From an uncultured Gammaproteobacteria bacterium (lineage in GTDB: Bacteria; Pseudomonadota; Gammaproteobacteria; Arenicellales; JAANXG01), in assembly GCA_947258975.1 (NCBI GenBank), contig CAMYKK010000051.1, positions 6,209-44,887 of the forward strand: a stretch of 38,679 nt of DNA, written 5' to 3'. Position numbers and translations under genes: made by a program. Under the pieces are notes generated by a model. That model had not been told where the DNA came from, did not search any database, and saw nothing but the letters and a program-made list of their open reading frames with translations. Shown here one piece after another: positions 8,267 through 17,299 of the stretch (position 1 is the stretch's first letter; each line of letters starts with the position of its first letter).

Positions 8267-9736
8267 TCATCGAACCCTCGTGGTGCGATCGGCTCCCCTT
8301 TGTTTCGCGCCGACCGCCTGCGAATATTTGAATTCGGAGAGCCGGAGTGTCGACGCTCCTACTCGAATCCGATCATTCGGACTCAACGTGGCACTTTGCC
8401 TCGACAATTTGTCATCGTTAAGAAAAGTACCGTTTAGAGAATTTTCGTCGCTCAGAAAGATATTACCGTCTGCGTAAGAGATGGAGCAGTGTGTACCGGA
8501 GACATAATCATCATTGTCAATAACCAAATCGTTGTTCTTATCCGCTCCAATGCTCAATTTTTCTTTTTCCACCGGAATTCGCATTCCTACAACGCGTCCG
8601 CTCTCTCCGATGAGAACCGCAGCGGGCCGGCCCGCTGCGGGACTTGGAAAGCGATGCGCCACCTCGGTCACGCGCACATCCTTGCGTAATTTGGGCTTCT
8701 CCCCAACAACTTCCGACGCGTCTGGTTTCTTGCTACGAAAATGTAAATATAAGAGAACAACGACAGCGATAACGAGTAAGGCGACTGAGGACCAAAGGGC
8801 CCAGTTGATCACCGGCACAGGAATCTCACCAGCAAGCTTGGCCGTGAGCGGAGTAGCCCCGAGTTGCTGGAACTCAATTTCCACATCGCTTGTCGTCTTG
8901 GCACGAGAATCGGAACGGTATCGGAATGACACCACCTTTGCATGTTCCATGACGTTGAGATAGATCCTTCCCATTGCCTCAGAAACACTGCTCTTGCCAG
9001 GACTCGCGTCAACCAAACGCCCTCCCGTGCGCATTGCCAAATCTATGAGCTCGTTCAATTCCAGCTTTTTTTCTGTTCCCCTTGCCACAACATCGATGGG
9101 ATACCCCAGTCGGATCGATTTATCGATCACATCGCCCAACGTCTGATTGCTTTTTTCATCTTCACCATCGGTCAGGACGATTATGCGGCGGCGCTTGGGG
9201 AGAGAGTCATCGTTCAGTAGATCGAGCGCATCGCTGAGCGCCTCGTAAAACTTTGTTATTGTGCCGCTAGGCTTCAGGTCGCTAACCGCTGTTTTAAGAG
9301 CGAGTGGATCGCTAACGAAACCGGATCCCTCTAATTTCGGTCTATCGGCGAAAGTCATCAACGCAAAGCGATTATTGTTGTTCGTGTTTTTGTTGGCCAA
9401 TTCCTCTAAGAACCAACGTAAACCTCGCTTTGTATCGCTCAGTGGACCACCCTTCATTGAACCACTGACATCTACACTCAACACCAACGCCATAGCTTGA
9501 TCTGAGAGTGCGAACGATTTTAAGTCGCGCGATGTAGCGATGACTTTTCCATCGGCAAGTAATCGAAACGCGGATTTAACTGACCAATCTGGGGGCGAAA
9601 GCTCCACGACGACAGCGACATCGCCTGGCCGGTTGGGATCGGTATAAATAGGTCCTGCACGAAACCGGGCGTCTTCCCCCGATGCTTGTCCAGTGAGAAC
9701 CAATAAGCTGATTGCCATTAGTATGCGTAGTCTCAT
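8267..9736 (-). CDS. VWA-FHA membrane protein
   Basis: A 489-residue protein with a signal peptide (about 1-20, cut near QASG-ED). A von Willebrand factor A domain follows, with an intact MIDAS motif DVSGSM (89-94) and a later TDGED (189-193). A membrane helix lies at about 311-333. A cytoplasmic FHA domain occupies about 392-470, with SIGADKNNDL, SGTHCSI and NGTFLN. The VWA domain would lie outside the cytoplasm and could bind a protein partner through a metal ion. The FHA domain would read phospho-threonine made by the locus kinases. AAGGAGGT just upstream of ATG 9736 is a strong ribosome site. The protein sits between the structural genes and the PP2C gene and could couple envelope events to kinase signalling; this role is inferred. 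Confidence 0.93.
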   Translation of the reverse strand: MRLRILMAISLLVLTGQASGEDARFRAGPIYTDPNRPGDVAVVVELSPPDWSVKSAFRLLADGKVIATSRDLKSFALSDQAMALVLSVDVSGSMKGGPLSDTKRGLRWFLEELANKNTNNNNRFALMTFADRPKLEGSGFVSDPLALKTAVSDLKPSGTITKFYEALSDALDLLNDDSLPKRRRIIVLTDGEDEKSNQTLGDVIDKSIRLGYPIDVVARGTEKKLELNELIDLAMRTGGRLVDASPGKSSVSEAMGRIYLNVMEHAKVVSFRYRSDSRAKTTSDVEIEFQQLGATPLTAKLAGEIPVPVINWALWSSVALLVIAVVVLLYLHFRSKKPDASEVVGEKPKLRKDVRVTEVAHRFPSPAAGRPAAVLIGESGRVVGMRIPVEKEKLSIGADKNNDLVIDNDDYVSGTHCSISYADGNIFLSDENSLNGTFLNDDKLSRQSATLSPNDRIRVGASTLRLSEFKYSQAVGAKQRGADRTTRVR

Positions 9737-9857
9737 CGGACCTCCTTTAAAATAACGGCAAAATTATTGACGAAAAGATGATGCAGAAGAAATCTCTTGC
9801 CCTGTCTCATAGTGGAAGCGCTGCTTGGCCGCGCGCTTTGGAACACTCAAAATCGAC

Positions 9858-9873
9858 AGGGCCTGAAAGCCCT
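9858..9873 (-). terminator. Possible terminator after the baseplate gene block
   Basis: On the minus strand AGGGC pairs with GCCCT across a six-base loop, 25 nt after the stop of the fibre-like gene, and is followed by GTCGATTTT. The stem is short and the U-run imperfect, so partial read-through into the VWA-FHA gene is likely. Confidence 0.35.
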
Positions 9874-9898
9874 CACTTCACCGTGGTGGAGAAAGGAG

Positions 9899-10828
9899 TT
9901 ACTCGTAAGCAAACTCAACGGCTACCAGGGAGATGGAGGTTCTTCTGGTACCTAAAAGCCAGATCGACAAGGTGTGGTACCCTGGATCTACCAAAGCGTC
10001 TTTACTGGGCCATTCTCCCAGGAATGGCGCACCAGAGATTTTTTCGTCGATCAGATCTAATTCAACGACTCGTTTCATATCCTTCGGGTCCCAACCGGCC
10101 AGTATGAGTCTGACGAATATGTCACCTTCATTTTCTTGACCTGCGATCCGCAGGGAGGTGATTTTCCTTACCCCCGGCGGATTTGGGATCGCCATCGACC
10201 CTCCCGCTCCGCGGTCCGGCTTGTCGCTGTCTTTGAAGTGCGGTGAGATTACTTGGGTGGCGCCCACGCGAAACTCTGGAGGTACGGGTAAATCAAGTTC
10301 CTCCAGATAGCGGTCGCCTTTAACCAAGGGTACCGGCCGAAAAGGCATTGCGAACCATCCGCTCTTGGTCTCTGTTCCTTGAACACGTTTGGTACTCGAG
10401 GAATCGATTGCGCCGACTCCAATCTTACCCTGTTTATCTAACTGAACCGTGGCCAGAGTGAGAGCATCGGAGGCCTCCTGCATTCTATTATCGGACGACG
10501 ATCCCGCGTTGCCAGCTTCTTCGTATGCTAGCGTGATCTTAACAAGATCGTTCGGCGCGAAATCCGAGACCGTCAGAGTTTCCTGCTCTTCGAGCATGAT
10601 GTCCCGGCCCAACTGGTCGATGGCGAAGCCGGGGGCGATCGTCACCGAGGTCGCACTCGCGCGAGTAACGTCCAGCCCGCTGGCCACACCCCAACCGTGT
10701 AGCAGTAAGTTGTGACGGCGGCGCGCATGGAGATGATAGTTCTGTTCGGCCAGGAGATCGCCTTCGAGAAGTAATTGACCACTGTAGTAGTTAGGACGTA
10801 TCTCAATTTGTCTTTTGATTGGTTTCAT
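9899..10828 (-). CDS. eCIS baseplate accessory or fibre-like protein
   Basis: A 309-residue protein starting at ATG 10828, chosen because GGAGAGGA lies about 6 nt upstream and because the upstream extension would overlap the preceding gene. The N-terminal motif NYYSGQLLLEGDLLAEQNYH followed by RRRHNLLLHGWGVASGL belongs to a family I associate with contractile tail clusters. This region is followed by a strand-rich middle with APGFAIDQLGRDI. The C-terminal half (about 150-309) is a beta-rich region of unknown fold. Its place straight after the gpI-like gene matches the Afp13 fibre position, but no adenovirus-type shaft repeats or adhesin are visible. It may be an outer baseplate protein rather than a receptor-binding fibre. 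Confidence 0.7.
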   Translation of the reverse strand: MKPIKRQIEIRPNYYSGQLLLEGDLLAEQNYHLHARRRHNLLLHGWGVASGLDVTRASATSVTIAPGFAIDQLGRDIMLEEQETLTVSDFAPNDLVKITLAYEEAGNAGSSSDNRMQEASDALTLATVQLDKQGKIGVGAIDSSSTKRVQGTETKSGWFAMPFRPVPLVKGDRYLEELDLPVPPEFRVGATQVISPHFKDSDKPDRGAGGSMAIPNPPGVRKITSLRIAGQENEGDIFVRLILAGWDPKDMKRVVELDLIDEKISGAPFLGEWPSKDALVDPGYHTLSIWLLGTRRTSISLVAVEFAYE

Positions 10829-10848
10829 GGAATCCTCTCCTGAATCTA

Positions 10849-11472
10849 CTAACGTTCGGTCCCTATGTTGCCTTCTGTCTCGTACTCCCATCTAACTCCA
10901 TAGGTAGTGTGCGCGGGTTTGGCCAAATCGATAATCGATCGAATCCGCTCTCTCCAATTTTCTTTAAATCTCTCGTTCTCCATCGCGTCGTCCTTCTTTG
11001 CTTGGTCACGAACCACCACCTCAAACCAGAATGGTTTCTCGCCTTCCAGCCAAGAATCCTTTCCGAGGCTTGATTTTCCCAGGGTCAAGCCTTGCTGTTG
11101 CTGGTCTCTAATACCTACGACGGTGATTTCTGGGATAGAGAGCTCAAGGAGCTGACTCACATATTTTTTGGTACCCCTTTTCGTGTACAACGGTACTATC
11201 CGAGATATGAGATTCCTCAATCGCTCCCCGGTCAATCCTTGGTGTTGACCGAGGGCGACCCACTGCGCCAACCATGGAAGGAATTCCTCCGGGGTCTCGT
11301 CGGGACTGAACAGCCTGGAGATGTTGGCGATCTTTTGCTCAAGGCCCTCCCCTCCGTCAATTTCCGGACCCAAAAGCACGGCTCGAAACTCCGATAGGAG
11401 CACACGTAATGCATCCGACGAATGGTAGATATGCGGTAAATTCTGGAGCAAAGGGCAAGTGGCATCCGGCAT
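10849..11472 (-). CDS. gpI-like phage tail/baseplate protein
   Basis: A 207-residue protein with the features of the phage tail domain family related to P2 gpI: LPHIYHSSDALRVLLSEFRA near the N terminus, FLPWLAQWVALGQHQGL in the middle and LISRIVPLYTKRGTKKYV after it. It is expected to be a baseplate wedge component linking the J-type proteins to the outer baseplate. Its ATG overlaps the TGA of the upstream J-type gene by one base (TGATG), so translation is probably coupled. The fibre-like gene starts 20 nt downstream. Confidence 0.85.
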   Translation of the reverse strand: MPDATCPLLQNLPHIYHSSDALRVLLSEFRAVLLGPEIDGGEGLEQKIANISRLFSPDETPEEFLPWLAQWVALGQHQGLTGERLRNLISRIVPLYTKRGTKKYVSQLLELSIPEITVVGIRDQQQQGLTLGKSSLGKDSWLEGEKPFWFEVVVRDQAKKDDAMENERFKENWRERIRSIIDLAKPAHTTYGVRWEYETEGNIGTER

Positions 11473-12584
11473 CAGTGTACTTCCTGACTCCCAGAGACAC
11501 TTCCACCGTTCTGAGACTCACTCCACCGCGCCGGCTCCTCACGTACGACTACCTTTTCGATTCCCACCACTTCATACGGCCTCAGTGCAACCCCCACGAG
11601 CCTTCCCGAACCGCTGATGATTAACCGTCTTGCATCACGGACCGTCTCGGCGCCCAAGCGACTATCCACACCCAAGGTCGAGCGCATGCCAAGCTGAACA
11701 CCCACGGCCGTTTGATCATCATCGAGCGGTGTGTCGCTCGCAGACATTCCAAGAATTTGCACAGTTCCCACGCGTTCGACGTCCACCGTTTGCTGGAGTA
11801 GTGCTTGTACTTCCGAGAGATAGACATGCCGGCCGAGGCTCCATCCATTGCCCTCAGGTCCACCGCCTCGATACGGGCTGAAATAATGTTCCAACGCCTG
11901 CGTTACGCTGTCTTGCAGATCGGCGAACGAGACACCGGCTTTCTGGCGAACGACAGCGCCGACCGCTAGTTGTAAATAGCAGGGTTTCACGACATGCAAT
12001 TGCGTTGCCAACAACCGCTTTGGTTCAAGGTATTCTCGAATGTGCTGTAATAAAGTGTCGAAACTCGGCGGGTCAAGTTCGACGGCCGGAACGACCACAA
12101 CACTGACGTGCCCCGGGCGATCAATCTCGCGAAGTCCCGCATCAGGCAGATCCAGAGCCCTTCGTGCAATGCATCGGGACTGGATCTCCCTTGCTTCTGA
12201 TTCTGAACTCGCCGCTGCTGCTTCTCTAGTCAGAAATTCGAAGTCCTCGCAAGTCACCGCACGTTGCCGCTGCCGTAACTTGAGTACGGCAAGTTTGATG
12301 CGCGTGTCCACCTCTTCTTCCGAAGGTTGAACTGCGTTTTTTGTGACGTCTTCGTCGGGTCCTTCGAGTAAGCGTAAAAATTGTAACTTGCTCGCGCGCG
12401 TGACATTGTTGAGCCGGAAGAGATGCATTTCCGTAAAGTACGCCAACAGTTCGACCACGGTGATCCCAGGATCGGTCGGATTATGGTTCGTCCAAGTGGG
12501 AGCGTACCTCGAGAGCATCCCCAGCGCCTCCTCAACGAGGTCGGCGTAGTTACGATCATCTAGATTCGGTACGTCAAGCGGCAT
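11472..12584 (-). CDS. Baseplate J-like wedge protein (smaller copy, Afp12-like)
   Basis: A 370-residue putative baseplate assembly protein. The N terminus has YADLVEEALGMLSRYAPTWT and NPTDPGITVVELLAYFTEMHL, typical of gp6/gpJ-like wedge proteins of eCIS. A central RQRAVTCEDFEFLTREA matches the conserved 'AVTxEDYE' segment also seen in the larger neighbour. The C terminus has HYFSPYRGGGPEGNGWSLGR, like the larger J protein's HPITGG region. It should form baseplate wedges together with the product of the upstream gene, from which it is separated by 42 nt. The family is clear; the exact Afp12 equivalence is by position and length. Confidence 0.85.
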   Translation of the reverse strand: MPLDVPNLDDRNYADLVEEALGMLSRYAPTWTNHNPTDPGITVVELLAYFTEMHLFRLNNVTRASKLQFLRLLEGPDEDVTKNAVQPSEEEVDTRIKLAVLKLRQRQRAVTCEDFEFLTREAAAASSESEAREIQSRCIARRALDLPDAGLREIDRPGHVSVVVVPAVELDPPSFDTLLQHIREYLEPKRLLATQLHVVKPCYLQLAVGAVVRQKAGVSFADLQDSVTQALEHYFSPYRGGGPEGNGWSLGRHVYLSEVQALLQQTVDVERVGTVQILGMSASDTPLDDDQTAVGVQLGMRSTLGVDSRLGAETVRDARRLIISGSGRLVGVALRPYEVVGIEKVVVREEPARWSESQNGGSVSGSQEVH

Positions 12585-12626
12585 TTAAATCTCACCTCAT
12601 AAGACGATCACGCAAAAATATGTCGA

Positions 12627-15600
12627 TCACAAACCGAAACGGACAACGTGTTCTCCCGAACAGACCAAGAATTGCCCGCTGTCCAGCAAACCCGGGTGGT
12701 CCTCCTCTGCCTCCATGCGCAGAGAACGAACTCGTTTTACTCCGCGCACTGATTCGAGCAACATGTAGAACGCGGACTCAGGCGGCTGTTGTCCGAAATC
12801 CCATCCGTGCCCATTCGATCCCCCTGTTATTGGGTGCAAATATTCCGCCAGTGCATTGCCGCAGCGAAGTGTGACATCGGCCTCCAACTGGGTTTCGTGG
12901 CTGACTATTACCGCTTCTACCGCTATGCGGACATATTCCGGAGCAAGCACGTTCAGGTCCGTACCCACAACCCGGCGCTCATCGAGGAAATCTGCAACGT
13001 GTTGCAATAGGCCGAGATCGGGTAATGGTTTGGAATCCATGCTGACTGGAACAACGACCAAACTCACCGAGCCTGGCTTGAGCGTCTGACCAGAAGGATC
13101 TGTCACCAAATCTCGAACCGGATAGCACTTGACCTTAGCCACGAGTGGCGACGCCAATTTCGCGATATCCTCGTAATCCTCAAAGGTTACCGCCCTACCG
13201 CGGTGCCGAAGCCACGTCGAGCCGCGCTCGCGTACCGAGCCCCAACTCTCCATGTCTTGTCCGCCGAACGCCGGCTCTAAGTTTGCGACGGAATCGACAT
13301 AAGGTACGCTGGTTCGCATTCGTTTTATGCTTCCAGGCGGTTTATTACCAAATGCTCCGCCACCCGTTTGATACCTGCCGAGTCGAATGTTGTTCGTCCC
13401 GACTGCGGGTATTGATCCGTGTATACCGTTTCCAAAGCGTATTTCCCCTGTATGTCTGTCGACAACAAAATGGCGATCGTCCCTGCCTGAATCTAGAAAA
13501 TCTTGTACCTCATGCCATCGTACCCACGCTTCATCGATGTTGCCCTTCGAATCCTTCATCGTCGTTATGTCTTCGTTTCCGTCCTGCTCCCAGCTGCCCT
13601 TGAGATCCGCCGCGGATGGTTTATGGAACTCCCGAACCTCGAGATGCAGATCCTGCAGAATCGGCACACGCAGCGAACGATAGATTTGACTTGGCTTGCC
13701 GTTGCTCGACCCAAGCACTTCGTTTTCAAGCGTGACCGTCTGCGTGGCCAGAACCGTATTGAGTAGGACACGTTGCAGTTTGGGGGCGTTCTCGTAGTCG
13801 CCAGCTGGCAACAAAAACCGTATCCAAAGGAGATCAGGTTCGAGCGACGCTTCACGCCAAACGACAATGTCTGCACCGATCTCAACACTCACCGTACCGC
13901 ACAGCGTCAATGAACGCGTAGTGTCACTCAAACCGGCCTCCTTCCAATCTCGCCCATTCCAATATTGACAACTCAGCGTTGGCGACTGCCGCCGGGTGAT
14001 GCTGCGTATGTACGTTCTATCCACAGAACTGCTGACGTGAAAATAAACACTGAATGTGCGGCCAATCAGCCTGTGCTGGCTCCGGTCGGGGATACCAAAA
14101 CCTAGGTACAAAATCCTGCAAACGTCAGCAGCAGGTTGAAAAGGTCGGAAAGGAAGCGTCCCGACAACCTCTTCGAACACGAAATTGTTGTTAGTTACGA
14201 CGACATCGGGCTCGCAGGGCCTGGTTTTCCGGATTGCGGTTACCGTGATCGATTGAATCGACGGGGGTGCAAGGGTTGACGGAATGCGTTTGAGTGTTTG
14301 ATCGTCGCCGCCGAATTCGAGCCGTTCTTCGTCCCCGTAACCGCCAGACATTAGACGCGCGCGAATCCAGGGTCCTTCAACGCCATTGACAACGGCGAAG
14401 TGACACGCAGACGGCAAGGAAAACGACACCTCACCCGCTTCGGTCAGGGCGTGTGTAGTATCGTTACAGTCCATTCTTGACCACCGACGTCCATCCCACT
14501 GTTCCCACTTTATCGTTGGTTTGTCTTTCCCAGTTCGCGGACGTATCGTTGCGCTTTTTTCCTCCGACGTCGACTTCGTCGGCTTGATTTTCAGTACAAT
14601 ATTGGCTCCGGGTTTAGTGAAGACATCACAGGCAACATAAAATACGTCTCCGACACGCGGTCGTTCACCAAGCGGAAAGAAGTCCCGGGATAGATCAAGG
14701 GGTAAGTTATTGTAAAACGCCGACCACAAGGGCGCGTCGTCAATCTCCCAAACCATGGAGATCTTTACGGCCCTGATCCGCAAGATATTGGCGTAACATG
14801 CATCCCCGCCACTTTGGAGTGGGGTCTGTCTTGACAGACGACCCAGCAGCCGACAACCCAGCCAATGGGTCTCACGATTGAAAATTCTCGTCGGTGGCCA
14901 TTTCGGCATGTTTTCAAACACAATTCTACCCGGTTGGGTTAGCTGTGAGGTCGTATCCTTTAAAGGCACGAGGGATACGTCTCCTTGCGGCGTGGGTATG
15001 AACCACTCAAGTGCCCGTCGATCAGTGTGCAGTGCGAGGCCTCCCTCTAGCTCAACATAAACGCCAAGTCGCGAGGGACTGCCAGCATCAAGAATCTCTC
15101 CGACTTCGACAAAGAACTCATGACGTACCGGACGCTCGTCCCTGGAAGTCGACTCTCCGGCATCACCCGCCAACGGCAGCGTTGATATATTTTGTTCCAC
15201 GAAAACATCTTCCACTGGATGCACTACGACAGCTTTCTGTAATACGGCATTGGTGAGTTCTAGTGCCGATATTGTCTCGAATACGATCGGTCCTTCCCCT
15301 CCATCACCTGCCGTAGCTGCGACCCTGGTACGCTCAGGAACAACGATAGGGTGTGACGACTGCGGGAGTTTCCGGACCGGAACAAAAGTAAGCGGTGCGC
15401 ACGCGGGTACCGGCGCGTTTCTTCCGACACCCAGCAGATCTAAGAAAGCGATGTGGTTCTTATTTGGAGCCTGATTCAACTTGTGAATAGTAATTCCGCA
15501 GTAGCAGGCGAAGATTCGCAACAAAGCTTCCGTCAGCGGGTCTTCCCCCGTAGTTGGTATGCCCAGGCGTTTTTTGACCCGTTCGCCAATATTGTCAAAG

Positions 15601-15650
15601 ACGTCCTCGGCCGATCGGCCATCGATCTTCGGCGCGGCATGATTTGTCAC
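12627..15650 (-). CDS. Baseplate J-like wedge protein (large, Afp11-like)
   Basis: A 1007-residue putative baseplate assembly protein. Recognisable parts are the N-terminal ALLRIFACYCGITIHKLNQAP, a cluster of beta-rich insertions in the middle (about 100-640), DRHTGEIRFGNGIHGSIPAVG, a GRAVTFEDYEDIAKLASP segment and the C-terminal YLHPITGGSNGHGWDFGQ. These match the large wedge protein of eCIS baseplates. The start is GTG at 15650, inside a GTGA overlap with the gp25 gene stop, which implies coupled translation. It is the longest baseplate protein here and presumably carries extra domains on the baseplate rim. Confidence 0.88.
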   Translation of the reverse strand: MTNHAAPKIDGRSAEDVFDNIGERVKKRLGIPTTGEDPLTEALLRIFACYCGITIHKLNQAPNKNHIAFLDLLGVGRNAPVPACAPLTFVPVRKLPQSSHPIVVPERTRVAATAGDGGEGPIVFETISALELTNAVLQKAVVVHPVEDVFVEQNISTLPLAGDAGESTSRDERPVRHEFFVEVGEILDAGSPSRLGVYVELEGGLALHTDRRALEWFIPTPQGDVSLVPLKDTTSQLTQPGRIVFENMPKWPPTRIFNRETHWLGCRLLGRLSRQTPLQSGGDACYANILRIRAVKISMVWEIDDAPLWSAFYNNLPLDLSRDFFPLGERPRVGDVFYVACDVFTKPGANIVLKIKPTKSTSEEKSATIRPRTGKDKPTIKWEQWDGRRWSRMDCNDTTHALTEAGEVSFSLPSACHFAVVNGVEGPWIRARLMSGGYGDEERLEFGGDDQTLKRIPSTLAPPSIQSITVTAIRKTRPCEPDVVVTNNNFVFEEVVGTLPFRPFQPAADVCRILYLGFGIPDRSQHRLIGRTFSVYFHVSSSVDRTYIRSITRRQSPTLSCQYWNGRDWKEAGLSDTTRSLTLCGTVSVEIGADIVVWREASLEPDLLWIRFLLPAGDYENAPKLQRVLLNTVLATQTVTLENEVLGSSNGKPSQIYRSLRVPILQDLHLEVREFHKPSAADLKGSWEQDGNEDITTMKDSKGNIDEAWVRWHEVQDFLDSGRDDRHFVVDRHTGEIRFGNGIHGSIPAVGTNNIRLGRYQTGGGAFGNKPPGSIKRMRTSVPYVDSVANLEPAFGGQDMESWGSVRERGSTWLRHRGRAVTFEDYEDIAKLASPLVAKVKCYPVRDLVTDPSGQTLKPGSVSLVVVPVSMDSKPLPDLGLLQHVADFLDERRVVGTDLNVLAPEYVRIAVEAVIVSHETQLEADVTLRCGNALAEYLHPITGGSNGHGWDFGQQPPESAFYMLLESVRGVKRVRSLRMEAEEDHPGLLDSGQFLVCSGEHVVRFGL

Positions 15651-16075
15651 GGCATACCCCTTTCCAAGTAGAACGGATATACCAAATTGAACCGGTTATC
15701 GGTGGCACGGACCTGGTAGTCGATATCTATGTGCAATTCGTTTCCCAGCGTTCCGGAAGCCGTGGCCTGGACGTCGATCACCTCGATACGCGGTTCCCAA
15801 AGCAGCAGCGCCTCATTGACATAATGCTCCGCCAGACCGCGCGTGCTGGCGTCATTCACGGCAAACACCAAATCGTGAATTCCGCATCCGAAGTCGGGAC
15901 GCATCACTCGCTCTCCTTTTGCCGTACCCAGGATGATCAATATTGCCTGCCGCACACTTTCCTCGTAACGCGCTATGGCAAAGCGCGTCGTTTTCCCGTC
16001 ATCGAGTTTGACGGGAAAGTGCCAGCCAACACCGAGAAACTCCAACGACGGTTGCTGCGTTCCTAGCTCATACAT
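15647..16075 (-). CDS. gp25/GPW baseplate wedge protein (Afp9-like)
   Basis: A 142-residue gp25-family protein. LGVGWHFPVKLDDGKTTRFA near the start and AKGERVMRPDFGCGIHDLVF in the middle are the family signature, with the RPDFG loop intact. gp25 proteins attach the sheath to the baseplate wedge and are shared by phages, eCIS and T6SS (TssE). ATG 16075 was chosen because it has GGTGGA upstream and lies 4 nt after the PAAR gene stop; a TTG at 16090 would be an unlikely alternative. The gene overlaps the next by 4 nt. Confidence 0.92.
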   Translation of the reverse strand: MYELGTQQPSLEFLGVGWHFPVKLDDGKTTRFAIARYEESVRQAILIILGTAKGERVMRPDFGCGIHDLVFAVNDASTRGLAEHYVNEALLLWEPRIEVIDVQATASGTLGNELHIDIDYQVRATDNRFNLVYPFYLERGMP

Positions 16076-16079
16076 AGAT

Positions 16080-16580
16080 TTATCCACCAACGAGCACCGA
16101 AGTCTCTCCTTTGACTATTTTGTTTGGGGGGCCAACGGCCTCCAACACCGTATCGCCCATGCGGCATGCCTGTAAGCCATTTATTATTACTGATTGCGAA
16201 CCATCGATGACCACACCGGGGCCGTGAGGCGGAATGGGCAACGGTGTCATACACGCATGAATATCCGCGCCTCCCGCCATGCTCGTGATCATGCTACCCA
16301 TTTGCGCCGCCGCCGCCGCTTTCACGGATTCCTCAGCGGCCTTCGCAGCAGGAGCCCCCGGCGTTCCGGCGGCGGCCAACGTCGCAGCTTCCGCCGCCAT
16401 TATTGCCGAGTCCGAGATCTGCTTTGCGGATTGCAATGCGGCCGCAGTGGAGGCGGGCACGCCGCGCCACGCCGGGAGCGCTCGAATGAACACATTTGGA
16501 CTCCCTGGCCCCGGTCCCAACAGGGGAGGCGCGGGGTGGACGACATTGTCACTCAATCTCGCGGCGGGTCTGCCCGGCAT
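16080..16580 (-). CDS. PAAR-repeat spike tip protein with Ala-rich insertion
   Basis: A 166-residue protein with PAAR at positions 5-8 and PAAR-type strands GPGVVIDGSQSVIINGLQA and GDTVLEAVGPPNKIVKGETS. Candidate metal ligands are His15, His108, Cys110, His119 and Cys139. It should cap the gpV-type spike with a sharp cone. An alanine-rich helical stretch (about 44-104) splits the PAAR domain between its first loop and the DIHAC strand; the PAAR domain itself is otherwise of normal length. The start has the excellent ribosome site AAGGAGGT. It lies between the gpV and gp25 genes, as in other eCIS clusters (Afp10-like). Confidence 0.92.
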   Translation of the reverse strand: MPGRPAARLSDNVVHPAPPLLGPGPGSPNVFIRALPAWRGVPASTAAALQSAKQISDSAIMAAEAATLAAAGTPGAPAAKAAEESVKAAAAAQMGSMITSMAGGADIHACMTPLPIPPHGPGVVIDGSQSVIINGLQACRMGDTVLEAVGPPNKIVKGETSVLVGG

Positions 16581-16651
16581 TTCGTACCTCCTTTTTAGCT
16601 TATTGACGTGCGGATAGACGAAGCGGCTCAGTCACCGGCAAAGCACCGACA

Positions 16652-17299
16652 TCAATTCAAGTTGATTAAGGCCCCTTTTACGTTTACCAGGGCATTGGCT
16701 TTCACATCCATGTTTTGCGCCGCTTCAATCAACACCCCCGCTCGCGATTTCAACTCGATACCTTGGGCGGTGATGGTCACCTTTCCTGTTGCCGATTTAA
16801 TGGCGATATCTGCGTTCGCTTCAATCGTGATGGTATTGTCCGCGGTATTGATAACGATCTTGTTGTTCCCACTTTTGTCGATAAGTTCGATCGACTCGCT
16901 GCCATCGCTATCGTTGAACCTCAACACGTGACCACTTCGGGATCTGAGAATGCGATGATTATTTTCCCCATCGCGGTTTGACTCGGGAGGATTGTCTTGA
17001 CCGTTCCATAGTGATCCTATTACATAGGGATGGGAAACACTTCCGTGCTCAAATGCAACAAGTACCTCGTCGTCCACCTCGGGCAGGAAATAGACGCCTC
17101 TCCCACTCCCCGCCATTGGTGCCGCCACACGTGCCCAATTGCTTTCCACATCACCGCTGAGCCACGGAAAGCGCACTTTAACCCGGTGCATGTTTTCCGG
17201 ATCCTCGTTATTGGTTACGATACCCACAACCACGCCGTAGAATCGTTGAGTCATCGTGAGCGAATCAAACAACGCTCGCAGCGGTTCGCTATCTGTCAC
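16652..17299 (-). CDS. gpV/VgrG-type baseplate spike protein (Afp8 C-terminal half)
   Basis: A 215-residue protein with an OB-fold N terminus (FYGVVVGIVTNNEDPENMHR, VKVRFPWLSG, WARVAAPMAG, YFLPEVDDEVLVAFEHG, PYVIGSLWNG). A C-terminal series of short beta repeats (about 115-215) ends in ALVNVKGALINLN, typical of the triple-stranded beta-helix spike. It starts at GTG 17299 in a GTGA overlap with the gpD-like gene. The VgrG spike of other systems is therefore split here into gpD-like and gpV-like chains. No C-terminal effector extension is present. Confidence 0.93.
   Translation of the reverse strand: MTDSEPLRALFDSLTMTQRFYGVVVGIVTNNEDPENMHRVKVRFPWLSGDVESNWARVAAPMAGSGRGVYFLPEVDDEVLVAFEHGSVSHPYVIGSLWNGQDNPPESNRDGENNHRILRSRSGHVLRFNDSDGSESIELIDKSGNNKIVINTADNTITIEANADIAIKSATGKVTITAQGIELKSRAGVLIEAAQNMDVKANALVNVKGALINLN

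Noticed and set aside
10829-10891. Earlier start for the fibre-like gene
   Set aside because: It would overlap the gpI-like gene and add Arg-rich residues with no homology; the ribosome site fits ATG 10828.
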